A stretch of DNA of 64,000 nucleotides, from contig NC_058338.1 of assembly GCF_905475395.1 (NCBI RefSeq), positions 94,473,435 to 94,537,434 of the forward strand, written 5' to 3'. The position numbers and the translations under genes are program-made. The notes beneath the pieces are model-generated. The model saw nothing but the letters and a program-made list of their open reading frames with translations, was not told where the DNA came from and searched no databases. This document shows, piece by piece, positions 42,411 to 54,341 of this stretch. The stretch is from Chrysoperla carnea. Lineage: Eukaryota > Arthropoda > Insecta > Neuroptera > Chrysopidae. Position 1 is the stretch's first letter; every line of letters begins with the position of its first letter.

Positions 42411-43860
42411 TATACCATGATTATATGAAATATATCAAGGTATATTAAGTTTAGTCCTAAGTTTGTAACACTTAAAAATATTGATGCTATGACCAAAATT
42501 TTGGTATAGGTGTTCATAAAATCACCTAATTAGTTCATTTCCGTCTGTCTGTCTGTCTGTCGTCTGTCATCACGATTACTCAAAAAAGAATACAGATATC
42601 AAGCAGAAATTTTTATAGCGTGCTTAGTATTAAAAAGTGAGGTTGAGTTCGTAAATGAGTAACATAGGTCAATTGGGTCTTGGTTTCGCAGGACCCATCT
42701 TGTAAACCGTTAGAGATAGAACAAAAGTTTAAATGTAAAAAATGTTCCTTATAAACAACTTTTGTTTGAAACATTTTTTCGTAAACATCACTGTTTACCT
42801 GTGAGAGTGTAAATTATGCGCAAAGTGTATATACAGGGTGTTCTGTTATTGACTGCAGATCGTCGGCCTACAGAATAAGCTCATAAAGATGAAGGATAAA
42901 GTCATTTACCAATTTTGGATTTGAGCTCTAGTTTGGGCGCTACAGGTATGGCAAAAATTGATAAATTTGTTCATTCACTGACTATGATTCGATAACCAAC
43001 AGCCAAGAATAATCAGTAGATATTAGTATATTTCATTCAAGAATATTAAACTAAAGAAGGGATATGAACTGATTTCAATTGGATTATATCATTTTGAAAA
43101 AACATTTTAAAAAAGTATTTGATTGGTTTAGTCAAATCCTACTTTTTTTATTTTTATTATATTTTTCCAAGAAAACATTAGATTCTTAGTAAAAAAACAA
43201 ATTAAGTCATAAAAGGCGTTATTTTAATTTAACGTATACAAACAAAAAAACGCCTATGCTGACGTAATTTGTTTTTTTACCAATTGCATTTTAAGTTTTA
43301 ATAATTTTGTTTGTTTACGATAAATTAAAACAACGCCTTTTATGACTTAATTTGTTTTTTTACTAAGAATCTAATGTTTTCTTGGAAAAATATAATAAAA
43401 ATAAAAAAAGTAGGATTTGACCAAACCAATCAAATACTTTTTTAAAATGTTTTTTCAAAATGATATAATCCAATTGAAATCAGTTCATATCCCTTCTTTA
43501 GTTTAATATTCTTGAATGAAATATACTAATATCTACTGATTATCATTGGCTGCTGGTTGTCGAATCATAGACAGTGAATGAACAAATTTATCAATTTTTG
43601 CCATACCTGTAGCGCCCAAACTAGGGCTCAAATCCAAAATTGGTAAATGACTTTTTCCTTCGTCTTTATGAGCTTATTCTGTAGGCCGACGATCTGCAGT
43701 CAATAACAGAACACCCTGTATACTATGTATGTTATGGCTATATCAGTTATGTATGTGGTGTGACATGTATAGGCATATGTGTAAAATGATTGAGTAATCA
43801 ACATTGTCTATACATGGTATTTCAACAATTAACTCAGTCAATTGTTTGTTTTCACTTGTT
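42411..43860 (-). mobile_element. Family A repeat split by a palindromic MITE
   Basis: Left part 42411-42831 (TATACCATGATTATATGAAA to the GTGAGAGTGTAAATTATGCG block) and right part 43721-43860 (ATCAGTTATGTATGTGGTG to TTTTCACTTGTT) form one reverse copy. The palindrome at 42832-43720 interrupts it. Confidence 0.78.
42832..43720. mobile_element. Near-perfect palindromic MITE, TACAGGGTG ends
   Basis: The ends TACAGGGTGTTCTGTTATTG and its complement are flanked by TA at 42830 and 43721. Arms of ~400 bp are almost identical, joined by a ~90-bp centre, so one strand can fold into a single hairpin. No coding frame. The low divergence between arms suggests recent origin or arm conversion. Confidence 0.85.
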
Positions 43861-45419
43861 ATTACTCATATGGATGATTGGATATATGGGTGTTATACAA
43901 ATTAAAATATAATGTAGTCCAATAACAATAAAAAAATTGTAAACAAAAACAAAAAAGTTATATCATACATGTAAAGAAAAATCTAAAGAAATCCAGAAGA
44001 ACAAAATAAAAAAAATAAACGGACCCACCCAATAACAATAAAAATAAGTACAGATCTAGAATGAATGATATATATACATGCTATATTATAAAAAATTTTA
44101 ATGTCTGCATATAAAATTAATGATTGATTAAACATAGATACTATTTTTTTTTTTTTTAATCTGTTCAGTATTCAATCAAATTAAATTGTTTTTATTTAAA
44201 TAACTATTAATTATTATGTTTGTAGGTAAAAAATTGAGAACCATTTTTACCAAAAAAAATTATTGTTTAATTAAATTAATAATTAAAAAATTTTAAAAAA
44301 AATTTATTTTTCATTACTTTTTTTCATTTGTTAATTTTCAAATGTTAATAACAAATTGAAAAATCAAAATTTTAAAATTTTAAAAACGGTAATTTATTTG
44401 TAAGCCTAATAAGAATAACTTCACGGAGGGAAAAAAATTTTGGGGTTTTAATTTAATAATTATCGGAGATTTTATGTTAACATTCTGTATAGAAAAAATT
44501 GTTAGTTAACAATTAGATAACTAATGGAAAAATTGGGAAAAACCACGGATTATTGTTTATTCATGTATCTCAAAACTACATTAATTTTTTTATTTATTAA
44601 TATTCATATTTTATATGTTTAAATAATTTTTTTTGTTAGTAGGTCTCAGAGAAAAACGCGCGCGAGAGCCAAACTTGGCGTATCTTGCGCTATTTTCAAG
44701 GCTCTGTAAAAATTATAAATATGGAGATACAATTTCGGCATTTGGGACTTTATTTTAGGAAATTTCTTCATCTTTTTGGATCTTTTTTCAGATTTTGAAA
44801 ATTTTCAATATTTTTTGAGTTATTCAAAAAAAACTGAGCCCCCTATTATATTTTTCACTTAATTGTTTATAACTTTTGCAATTTTTTTCAGCGCCATTTC
44901 GGATTTTTCAGTAAACTTTCTACATAAAATTACGAATCGAATGACACCTGTTTCATAATTTTCGGAGAATATACAAAAAAGTTAGAAAAAATCGTAGATG
45001 TTAACTAGACTAAAAGTATGATCTGTAAAGATGACTTTATAATAGATCAAAAATATAAGAATCAAGTCACGTTTACATGTGAAAACTTTTGTTTGACATT
45101 TAAACTTGAAAACAGGTTATGTTTATGATTTAAAATAGTGTCCGGTTTAATGTAATATTAATTCAATGATTTTATTTTTAAATGAATTAAATTAATTGGA
45201 TACAATTGAAATGCATACTGCGGCTTCCCTATTTTATTTATGGCACATAAAAATATGATTATGCATAGTAGTTAGTCACGAAGTGTTCCGACCAACATTT
45301 ATTTTTATTTTTTGGGCCTCCACACACGAACACGAGGTGCCTTGGAAAAGAAATCATCAAGTAGTAAATCTCGCTATCCCTGTAATCTTTTTATGACCTT
45401 CGATATTTTTCTTCAATTT
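43861..45419. other. Very AT-rich stretch, nothing identified
   Basis: 44000-44640 is extremely AT-rich. 44641-44700 has a brief CG run (AACGCGCGCGAGAGCC). No exon or repeat copy is recognised. The 61-residue frame at 45312 has no support. Confidence 0.35.
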
Positions 45420-46399
45420 TTGTACGAGCGACAGGGTAATTTAATATTTTGGATAAAAGGCTTGATATATGAGGTTAGACTTCTAAATCAATTCTGATAA
45501 TTTTAGACAGGGTTGCCTGATTAAATAATAAATAAATCACTTCAAAAATAGGCATATTTAACATTGGTTTTATATGGAACAATTGAAAACAAACAATTGA
45601 CTGAGTTAATTGTTGAAATACCATGCATAAATAGTGTTAATTACTGTATCACATTGCTCATACATATACAATTTGTATAAGACATACTATTCAATTTACG
45701 CTTAATTTGCGCCCTCACGGGTAAACAATGATGTTTACGAAAAAATGTTTCAAACAAAAATTGTTTATTTTTTGTTCTATCCCTAACGGTTTACAAGATG
45801 GGTCCTACGGACGCAAGACCCAATTGACCAATTGACCAATGTTTCTCATTTACGGATTCGACCTCACTTTTTACGTTCTAAACACTCTATAAAAATTTCA
45901 GCTTGGTATCGCTTTTCGTTTTTGAGTAATCGTGATGACAGACGGACACACGACAGACGACAGACAAACAAGTGAAAATGGACTAATTAGGTGATTCTAT
46001 GAACACCTTTACCAAAATTTTGGTCGTAGCATCAATATTTTTAAGCGTTACAAACTTGGGACTAAACTTAGTATACCTTGCATATTACATATATGCATGG
46101 TATAAATATATATTTTCAATTGTGATGGTAAAAATTATATTATAACTTGACAATATAAGACAAAAAGTAAGAATACAATTTTTCGATATTTGGACTAATT
46201 TTCAAAGTATCGAAAATTGAAAATTTTATTTAATTATTTAACTTTCGATATTTCAAAAACCAAGGCAGATAAAGAAAAATTTTATTCTTATTTTTCGTCT
46301 ATATTCATGAAGTTATAACAAAATTACTCATCAAAAATGACAAGAAGAAACAAATAATTTCAATCACGACTCTAAACTTGTCTTGGCGTTCGTACTATC
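45420..46399. mobile_element. Family E element split by a family A insertion
   Basis: The left part begins GTACGAGCGACAGGGTAATT and runs through GGATAAAAGGCTTGAT. The right part ends TTGGCGTTCGTACTATC just before TTAA (46400-46403). Both match 49690-50181. Its left TTAA is not preserved. A family A copy sits at 45578-46104. Confidence 0.65.
45578..46104 (+). mobile_element. Family A repeat copy
   Basis: From GAACAATTGAAAACAAACAA (first bases altered) to ATATGCATGGTATAA, nested in family E. A short CAATTGACCAATTGACC tandem and a GACAGACG run are internal. Confidence 0.75.
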
Positions 46400-46403
46400 T
46401 TAA

Positions 46404-46974
46404 GTTATTTTTTATTTGTTAATAACAAAACGAACTATGACTCATAATAAATTAAAATGATACACCCTGTATTACACACATCTTGAATCCTTCATTGTAT
46501 ATAATTTCAAATAAAAATATTTACATTAATTGCAAAGCATTTCGTGTTAAATGTTTAACAAAACATTGACCAACTAATTCACACTTGTTTTAACAAAACA
46601 ACAACCATCTTTAAACTGCTAATAATAAATAAATTTAATAAAAAATCATTATGTTAATTTGTTACGCACAGTTAAATAACTAAATTTTTTTTAAATATTT
46701 ATTTTCGTTTCGCAATTTAAAGTTTTATCAAAAGAATGAAATTATTCTTTTTATTACACTCTGTATTGCATAGTCAAAATGTACACGCCTTTTACAAATA
46801 TAGTATAGTCGAATTATAATAAGTTGGAAAATGTATAAAACCTGTCAGACAGCACCGATTTCAAAAATTCTTTTTTTTTACGTGTTCCTTAGAGCTGACA
46901 CAATTTGTTAAGAGGCTAAGTTAGAATTTTAACAATTTAGTACAATGAAACTAAATATCTAAAAGCAAAAAAAT
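46404..46974. other. Family H tail, then AT-rich spacer
   Basis: 46404-46472 matches the family H right end (GTTATTTTTTATTTG ... AATGATACACCCTGTATTAC). The rest shows nothing recognisable. Confidence 0.4.
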
Positions 46975-47252
46975 GTTGTATCTTGGAAATTTTTCACAGT
47001 TGTTTATTAGGCTGTAAAAACTTTGTATCCAAAAATCGGCCACTCAGGGCAGGAGATGCTTAACCCCTTTTTTCGAGGGTAATTGGGGGATTTCAATCAG
47101 TTTCTTTTACTAATTACAAACAAACAAACAAAAAAAGCTTGATTAAAACTACTCCTCAAAAAGAGTGGATTCAGCACTCTCTGAGTGACCGACTTTTGGG
47201 TACGAACTTTTTACAACCTAATAAACAACTGTGGAAAATTTCAAAGATCCAA
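46975..47252. repeat. Foldback MITE
   Basis: GTTGTATCTTGGAAATTTTT then CACAGTTGTTTATTAGGCTG on the left pairs with CAACCTAATAAACAACTGTG and AAGATCCAACA on the right. The inner arms AAAAATCGGCCACTCAG and CTGAGTGACCGACTTTT also pair. Confidence 0.65.
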
Positions 47253-47277
47253 CATATTTTTCCTTATTACCTTGATT

Positions 47278-47862
47278 TTATACCATGTATATGAAATATA
47301 TCAAGGTATATTAAGTTTGATCCCAAGTTTGTAACGCTTAAAAATATTGATGACGAACAAAAATTTGGTATAGGTGTACCAAAAATCACCTAATTAGTCT
47401 GTTTTCGGTTGTCTGTCTGTCAACACAATAACTCAAAAACGAAAAGGGATTTCAATTTGATATTTTTATAGCGTGCTTTGGACGTAAAAAGTAAGGTAGA
47501 GTTCGTACATGAGCAGCATAGGTCAATTGGGTCTTGGATCCGTAGGACCCTTCTTGTAAACCGTTAGAGATAGAACAAAAGTTTAAATATAAAAAATGTT
47601 CCTTGTAAAAAAAAAAAAACTTTTGGTTGAAACATTTTTTCGTAAACATCACTGTTTCCCGCGAGGGCGCAAATTAGGTACAAATTATTTAGTAAGTATT
47701 ATATGGGAATATGAGTTACATGTGTGTGGCTATCCAAGAGTGGGTATCTTTCTTTATTTACATGACGTAAAAAAACAATCGATTGGGTCATCAAAACTGT
47801 CTATACATGGTATTTCAACAGTTAACTCAGTCAATTGGTCAATTGTTTGTTTTCACTGTTTT
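47278..47862 (-). mobile_element. Family A repeat copy
   Basis: Reverse copy from TTATACCATGTATATGAAAT to TTGTTTTCACTGTT. It shows GTCTTGGATCCGTAGGACCC and a variant GGCTATCCAAGAGTGGG segment. Confidence 0.78.
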
Positions 47863-48370
47863 ATTTAATTTTGTTTGCTAATTACTTTTTATGCAAATGG
47901 GAAATTTATCAGCAAATAATATCATAAATACATATTTTTGCTCATTATCTTATCATTTTTTCTGTAAATTTAATTATTACAAAGACATTTCCAATTTATC
48001 GAATATCTAAAACACAAAAGGAATTTCCGGATTAGTTTTTTAGTGTTCACAATTTTTATGTGCTTAATCAAATTTAGTGTGCTATCAACGAAATAAAATC
48101 ATTCTTTTCAATCTTAATTCGTGATATTTCAAAATAAACAAAATATTTCAACAAATATTTGATTTTAGTCCAAGCAAATTTGCAACAAAACTAATACATT
48201 ATTTCTTTAGTCTGTTTCATGACCACGCGATATCTTCTTTATTTCTTTATCAAATTCCATGATTTACCTATCATTTTAAAGCTTATCGTACTTGCAGCTT
48301 ATTTTTTTCCCTAAAAATTTGTGCACCTTTGAACATTTTTAGACTATACTAAACGTATAAAATAAAAAAA
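47863..48370. other. AT-rich stretch, nothing identified
   Basis: No gene or repeat is recognised. Confidence 0.35.
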
Positions 48371-48997
48371 ACTTTTATCCAAAAGAAAACCGACCTCAAA
48401 ATAAAAACTTATCCAAAACATTAAAATGCACTAAAAAGTAAAAAAAATAACGATAATATAATGTAGTTAAAATTATTGTTAATTTTGGAGAACAGTTTGC
48501 TACATTAGCTTGGCTGACACCGACTCCAAAAATAACATTAATTTTAACTACATTATATTATCGTTATTTATTTATTTTTTAGTGCATTTTAATTTGTTTT
48601 GGATATTTTTTACTTTGAAGTCGGTTTTCTTTTGGATAAAAGTTTTTTTTTTTTTTTTGTGATTTTTAGTGAATCTGAAATACAATCACTAATGTAATAT
48701 TTATTACTAAAAAAGAATCATCGAAATCGGTTGGCGTGATATTGAGTTACTCGTCCTCTTGTCGCGCATACTTAATGCAAATTTAAGACCTTTATGATTT
48801 TCTCATGGATGCTATCAGGATGCTTCTGTTATCAGAACTCGACCAAAATGAAATGGGATCACACGGGAATCACCACCTTTCAAATAGATAAAGAATCATC
48901 GGTTCACCCAGTCGAAAGTTCTGAGGTAACAAACATTAAAAAAAACAAAATACAGTCGAATTGATAATCTCTTCCTTTTTTGTTTGAAGTCGGTTAA
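48371..48997. mobile_element. Family B palindromic element
   Basis: The left AAAGAAAACCGACCTC and right TTTGAAGTCGGTTAAA ends bracket the ACGATAATATAATGTAGTTA hairpin. The left half of the core is partly deleted. The right flank keeps GATTTTCTCATGGATGC and AAGAATCATCG as in the copy at 31034. Confidence 0.75.
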
Positions 48998-49130
48998 AGA
49001 TTTCCTACATTTAAAAACATTTTGGATGTAAAAACTCCTCTATGTATTCAAAATTTATGAGAGCAAAGTTTTAAGCCTTAAAACTTTAAATGCATATTTA
49101 TATTATTTTCCATTATTTCCATATACATAC

Positions 49131-49545
49131 AGAGTGGACCATTTTAATTTATTATGACTCATTTTGCAGTTAATCAATAAAAAAAAACTCAACAAAAATT
49201 GCAGAGTTTGATGCCGGGACATCATGTTCTGAATGATTTTTATTGTTCTTGATAACTTTTATCTAAAGAAGCGTATTTTATTTCGATTAAATACAATAAT
49301 GGAATATTTTTAAGTCGCACAGCACGATTTTTGAAAAAAATGTTTTAAATAAAAATATTAGTTTTTTATGAGGATCAACTTTCTAATTTAAAGTGTTTAC
49401 TTTACTGTTACTCGCAAATCTAGGTCCAATCTGATGTTAGAAAATGATGGCCCCCATCAAAGTCTGCAAATTTTGTTTTAGTTATTTTTTTATTGGTTAA
49501 AAAGGAGCTATTTGCCATTATAAATTAAAATATATATAGAAATTA
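49131..49545. repeat. Family H repeat
   Basis: Starts TACAGAGTGGACCATTTTAA and continues with GCAGAGTTTGATGCCGGGAC and AGGATCAACTTTCTAATTTA, shared with 41980-42050. The right end is degraded near ATTAAAATATATATAG. Confidence 0.5.
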
Positions 49546-49689
49546 TGGAAAAATATTATATAAATTTGTAATTCAAGTATTATTTTAACCACAAAATGCC
49601 AGTAAAACCCAAGCATTGCCTTGGCAAATCCTTCCAAGGAAATACTTTTAAAAATTAAAAACCCTTTAAAAACTTATTTCAGAGTTTAA

Positions 49690-50181
49690 GGTAGTACGAG
49701 CGCCAAGGCAATTTTAGATTTAGGGTTGAAATTATTTGTACCTTATTTTCAACTTTGATGATGAATTTTGTTTTAACTTCATGAATGTAGACGAAAAATA
49801 AGAATAACATTTTTCGATATCTGCCTTGGTTTTTGAAATATCAAAAACTAAATAATTAAACAAAAGTTTTCAATTTTTGATATTTTGAAAATTACTCCAA
49901 ATATCGAAAATTTTTATTCTTACTTTTCGTCTTATATTGTCAAGTTATAATATAATTCGCCATCAAAATTGAAAATAAATATTAAATAATTTCTTTTTAA
50001 ATTTCCACCAATTGTAGTTTTGGAGAAATCTATGAAAACATATCATCCATGAAGTCATTTATTTATTTAAATAATTAGGCAACCCTCCCCTAAAATTTTC
50101 AGAATTAATTTAGACTTAGTCGAACTTCATATAAAAAAAATCAAGCTTTTTATTTAAAATTGCCTTGGTGCTCGTACATCC
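49690..50181. mobile_element. Family E TTAA-flanked MITE (complete)
   Basis: TTAA at 49686-49689 and 50182-50185 bracket ends GGTAGTACGAGCGCCAAGGC and GCCTTGGTGCTCGTACATCC. 492 bp. Inner arms CTTCATGAATGTAGACGAAA and ATTCTTACTTTTCGTCTTAT are internally inverted. TTAA target duplication is the mark of piggyBac-type insertion. Confidence 0.78.
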
Positions 50182-50185
50182 TTAA

Positions 50186-50670
50186 GTACCCAAATGTCTT
50201 ATTTTCTTGGAGTAGGCATTTTTTGATAACAAATCGTGTTATACCAATATTTTAATATGACTTCGTATACAAAATTTTACTTTCATTTTAAAACATTTCC
50301 AGTTGTTTACTTTTTTTTAGTAGCTGAATCCTACGTAGCATAGTTTTGCCACACCCTTAACCCAAACAAAAGTAAAAATTTGTTAAAAAACATAACATAA
50401 CAATAATATATGGTACACACAAATTAATGTGATTGTTATTAATATAATAAAAAGAAACCACATAGGTAGGTAACTCATATACTTAGGTTTTAACGCATAA
50501 ACACAGGTGGTTTTACGTTGTGTGAAATATATAATTAGCGTTCTGAGTTGTCGATACGATATCAAGGTCAAGGCGATAATATACCTATTACCTATGTATG
50601 TATGTAATGTTTATTTACAATATTATTACTTATCTTTAAGGTAGTTTGCACCTAAACTCACTTTTAATAA
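50186..50670. other. AT-rich spacer, nothing identified
   Basis: No recognisable exon or repeat is present before the Helitron. Confidence 0.35.
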
Positions 50671-51504
50671 TCTATATATATAAAAAGAGAGTGTTTGTTT
50701 GTAAGTCCCCGATTTTCCCTAAAACTAACCATTGACCTTCGGTAGGGGATTATGTCATTGGGTAGCCCTTAGGCTCCCATTGTGAATAAGGGAGTTTGGT
50801 GGGGGTGGAATTAAAAATGATGAGGAATTCATAGAAAATAGATTAAAAAATAGTTCTAATAATTTTCAATAGATGGCGCCACTGTCAATAGTACAATTTT
50901 CACTAGATGGCGCTACTGGCGCAAATGTCAATAGTACAATTTTCACTAGATGGCGCTACTGGCGCAAATGTCTTTCGATTTTTCTCGAAAATTCTGGAAT
51001 GTTCAATGGATTTCTATCGAATTTTCTAGAATTTTCTCGAATATTCTGGAATGTTCTATGGATTTCTATCGAATTTTCTAGAACTTTCTCGAATATTCTC
51101 GACTGTTGTATGGATTTTTATTGAATTTTATCAAACTTTCTCGAACAATCTGGAATGTTCCATGGATTTCTGTCGAATTTTCTAGAATTTTCTCGAACAT
51201 TCTGGAATGTTCTATGGATTTCTATCGAATTTTCTAGAATTTTCTCGAACATTCTGGAATGTTCTATGGATTTCTATCGAATTTTCTAGAACTTTCTCGA
51301 ATATTCTGGAATGTTCCATGGGTTTCTATCGATCTTTCCCTTACTTTTCCGTACACACAGAGAGTGTAGACATAATATTGGGATCGGCCAAAAAAATCTT
51401 ACTGTTCCGTACACACAGAGAGAATTTAAAAAAAAGTCTTTCATTTAACAATTTTGATATTTAAATGTGCAAAAACAACCCAGCGAAGCGGGTTTAACAG
51501 CTAG
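50671..51504 (+). mobile_element. Non-autonomous Helitron 2 (carries HSE array)
   Basis: Same ends as 23465-24200: TCTATATATATAAAA after A, hairpin CCCAGCGAAGCGGG, CAGCTAG before T. 834 bp. It is longer because the array has one more monomer and the TTTTCACTAGATGGCGCTAC segment is duplicated (about 50890-50965). The two copies are otherwise almost identical. No coding capacity. Confidence 0.88.
51019..51330 (+). promoter_or_regulatory. 52-bp tandem array of heat-shock-element strings (6 monomers)
   Basis: Monomers start at 51019, 51071, 51123, 51175, 51227 and 51279. Four are perfect eight-unit GAAnnTTC strings. The monomer at 51071 keeps six consecutive units and that at 51123 is degraded. 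A further five-unit string lies in the partial monomer before the array (about 50983-51005). Confidence 0.75.
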
Positions 51505-52095
51505 TCATTTTAATATTAGGGTTACCACCTCGGTCAGGTCTCTCGTCCAGCACACTATGAAGTCGGTGTTGGAACGGGGGGCAGTCTAATTTCGTCATAT
51601 TTAATTTATTTCAATTACATCAAAAATATATTAAGAATGAAGTAACATAAATATATTAGAAATTTGCACATTTTTTCCATCATTTTGCACAAAAACTATC
51701 AGTTAGTTTGTTTTGGCATTAATCCTTAAGTATCTATCAACACTTAATCACAAGGTACAGACATACAAATTTTACACAAGTAGGACTCGAAACAAAACGA
51801 ACAACATGAAAATTCTGCAAGAACGTGACTAAATAGAACGAATATAAAGGTTTTACAACTGCCTTCTTAACGTGATACCAAGAAAATAGCTGAAAAGTTC
51901 TATAAACACTAAAATCATGAACAAAATCAATTCTCACTACTCTAGTGGCTGAGGTCAAATCCATCGTGTTGACCACTGACCACGCGGTGGCCCGGCAAAA
52001 TTTACGAAAGCCCGGCAGCCCGACAAAACCATCCAAGCCCGTCACTGCCGCGCGAGACCCGAGCAGATGGCAACTTTGTTAATAATACAATGAAT
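51505..52095. other. Spacer with a GC-rich patch
   Basis: 51950-52070 is clearly more GC-rich than anything nearby (ACCACGCGGTGGCCCGGC, CACTGCCGCGCGAGACCC). The 102-residue minus frame across it has no recognised domain. It may be a fragment of a gene or foreign repeat. Confidence 0.35.
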
Positions 52096-52870
52096 AAGCC
52101 GGAAAAATGTGTCGAAAGTAGGAAAAGTGGGGAGGCAGAACCGATTTGAATGAAACTTTATGTAACGTCTTTATAGGATCTCAAAAAATATTCTCAGCCA
52201 ATTTAACCTAGTCATAAAGGAGTATAGTGCCTCAGCGAAGGGCATATGTAGCCCAAATTTTTTTGAAATGCTTATTCTGGCTTAAAATTGTCATCTACTA
52301 GGTATTTTTGGTCACTGAATATGGATCCGATGTCAGTTTACATAAATTCTGTCATGTATTCCAAAAATCGTGCCATTATTGACCAAAAATATCACTTTTA
52401 AGGTACAAAAACGCTAAACTAAGTATTTATCGTCCAAACTTTGCTCTATTGAGAATTTTTGGCTGCTAATTACGAATCCGATATTCGATTACACGGATTC
52501 TGCCAAACTTTCGAAAATCGTGCCATTTTGAGGCAAGAATTTCACTTTCTTTGCATAAAAACTGCAAATTAAGTATTTATTTATTTATTAGGAGGTATTT
52601 TAGGTTGCTGATTACGAATCCGATGTCATATTGCACGGATTCTGTCACGTCTTCCGAAAATGTGCCATTTTTGGTCAAGAATTTCATTTTTTTGGCACAA
52701 AAACGACAAACTAAGTATTATAAAAAATGATATGATTTTTAGAAGTCATCATAGAAATCGTGTAATCGGACCTTGATTCGTAAACAGCGGCGAAAAGTAC
52801 CTCCTAGAAAGTTTAGACGACGAATACTTAGTTTGTCGTTTTATTACCAAAAATTTGAAATTCTTGGCCC
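52096..52870. mobile_element. Family D element, left part
   Basis: Begins AAGCCGGAAAAATG and holds the left terminal repeat (ATGAAACTTTATGTAACGTC, AATTTAACCTAGTCATAAA). Several CTAAGTATTTATCGTCC units follow. The right terminal repeat is missing where family J begins. Confidence 0.7.
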
Positions 52871-52892
52871 TCTCTATACGGTTTAGGAGAAA

Positions 52893-53293
52893 TCCATACT
52901 AGTAATATTATAAATGCGAAAGTAACTCTGCCTGTCTGTCTGTCTGTTACTCTTTCTGTTAGCCTAAAAAAGTTAGCCTGTCTGTTAGCCTAAACGGCTG
53001 AACGGGTTTTGATGAAATTTGGTATGGTGATAGATGATAACCTAGAAATGGTCATAGGCTATAAATAATCACGCCATCGTTCTTAGGGGGTAGGAAGTAG
53101 GCAGAAAACTGAATTGAGTTAGTGATTTTTTTATGGTTTTTGCTGGGAGTTTTGCTCTATCATGCCTAAACGGCTGAACGGATTTTGATGAAATTTAGTT
53201 AGGTGATAGATAGTAACCTAGAAAAGGATACGGAATATGGGGGAGGGGTGAAAGTGGGAATGTTGCCCAGCAAAGCGGGTAGTTCACAGCTAG
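52893..53293 (+). mobile_element. Non-autonomous Helitron 3
   Basis: Begins TCCATACTAGTAATATTATA after A, ends ACAGCTAG before T, with 3' hairpin CCCAGCAAAGCGGG. 401 bp. Internal blocks CGGCTGAACGGGTTTTGATG and CCTAAACGGCTGAACGGATT are related direct units. It lacks the HSE array. Confidence 0.82.
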
Positions 53294-53346
53294 TTAACTA
53301 TTAAAGTCAGTGTTTTTACCAAATTATTTTTATACACAGTTCTTAA

Positions 53347-54341
53347 GGAAGTTCCCTCGGCAGTCATAGAAAAAAATAAATTAGTAGATAAGGATCCGAA
53401 TTTTTAGTATGTTGTAGTTAACGATACATATTATTAAATCAAAAAAAAATTTGGGTATCTTATCGATCAATTAAGAGAGTAATTAATTAATTAACAAGTG
53501 AAAACAAACAATTGACTGAGTTAATTGTTGAAATACCATGTATAGGCAGTGTTGATAACTCTGTCACATTTCACATACATACATATCTGACATATTTAAC
53601 TGATATTCTCATATAATGCGCAAGTGTTGATGCGCACTCGTTTGTTTTTTTGACGTCACGTAAATAACAAAAGATACTCACTTTGATATTAATACATACT
53701 ATAAAATTTGTACCTAATTAACGCCCTCGTGGGTAAACAGTGATGTTTACAAAAAAATGTTTCAAACAAAAGTTGTTTATTTTTTTCTAAGGAACATTTT
53801 TTACATTTAAACTTTTATTCTATCTCTAACGGTTTACAAGATGGGTACTACGGACCCATGACCCAATTGACCCATGTTGCTCATTTACGAACTTGACCTC
53901 ACTTTTTACGTCCTAAACACGCTGTAAAAATTTCAGCTTGATATCTGTTTTCGTTTTTGAGTAATCGTGACCACAGACGGACGGGCGGCCGGACGGACGG
54001 ACAACCGTAAATGGATTAATTAGGTGATTTTATGAACACCTATACCAATTTTTTTTTTGTAGCATCAATATTTTTAGGCGTTACAAACTTGGGACTAAAC
54101 TTATAATACTATGTATATTTCATATATACATGGTATAAAAATACACTAAATAACATAGCATGATATGAGGATGATTATGTTATTTAGTGTATTTTTAATT
54201 AATAAAAACTCTCTTAATTGATCGATAAGATACCCAAATTTTTTTTTGATTTAATAATATGTATCGTTAACTACAACATACTAAAAATTTTGATCATTTT
54301 CTACTAATTTATTTTTTTCTATTACTGTTGAGGAACCCTCC
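53347..54341. mobile_element. TTAA-flanked foldback MITE split by family A
   Basis: TTAA at 53343-53346 and 54342-54345 bracket GGAAGTTCCCTC and GAGGAACCCTCC ends. ACTAAAAATTTTGATC-like, ACATATTATTAAATC and TCTTATCGATCAATTAAGAG arms pair over ~140 bp. A family A copy sits in the centre. Confidence 0.78.
53493..54138 (+). mobile_element. Family A repeat copy with a 70-bp insertion
   Basis: From ACAAGTGAAAAC to ATATACATGGTATAA. Relative to other copies it has ~70 extra bases at about 53615-53688, holding ATGCGCAAGTGTTGATGCGC and the palindrome TGACGTCA (53651-53658). Confidence 0.8.

Noticed and set aside
51737..52045. 102-residue minus-strand frame over the GC-rich patch
   Set aside because: No domain, no splice partners and half of it lies in ordinary AT-rich spacer.
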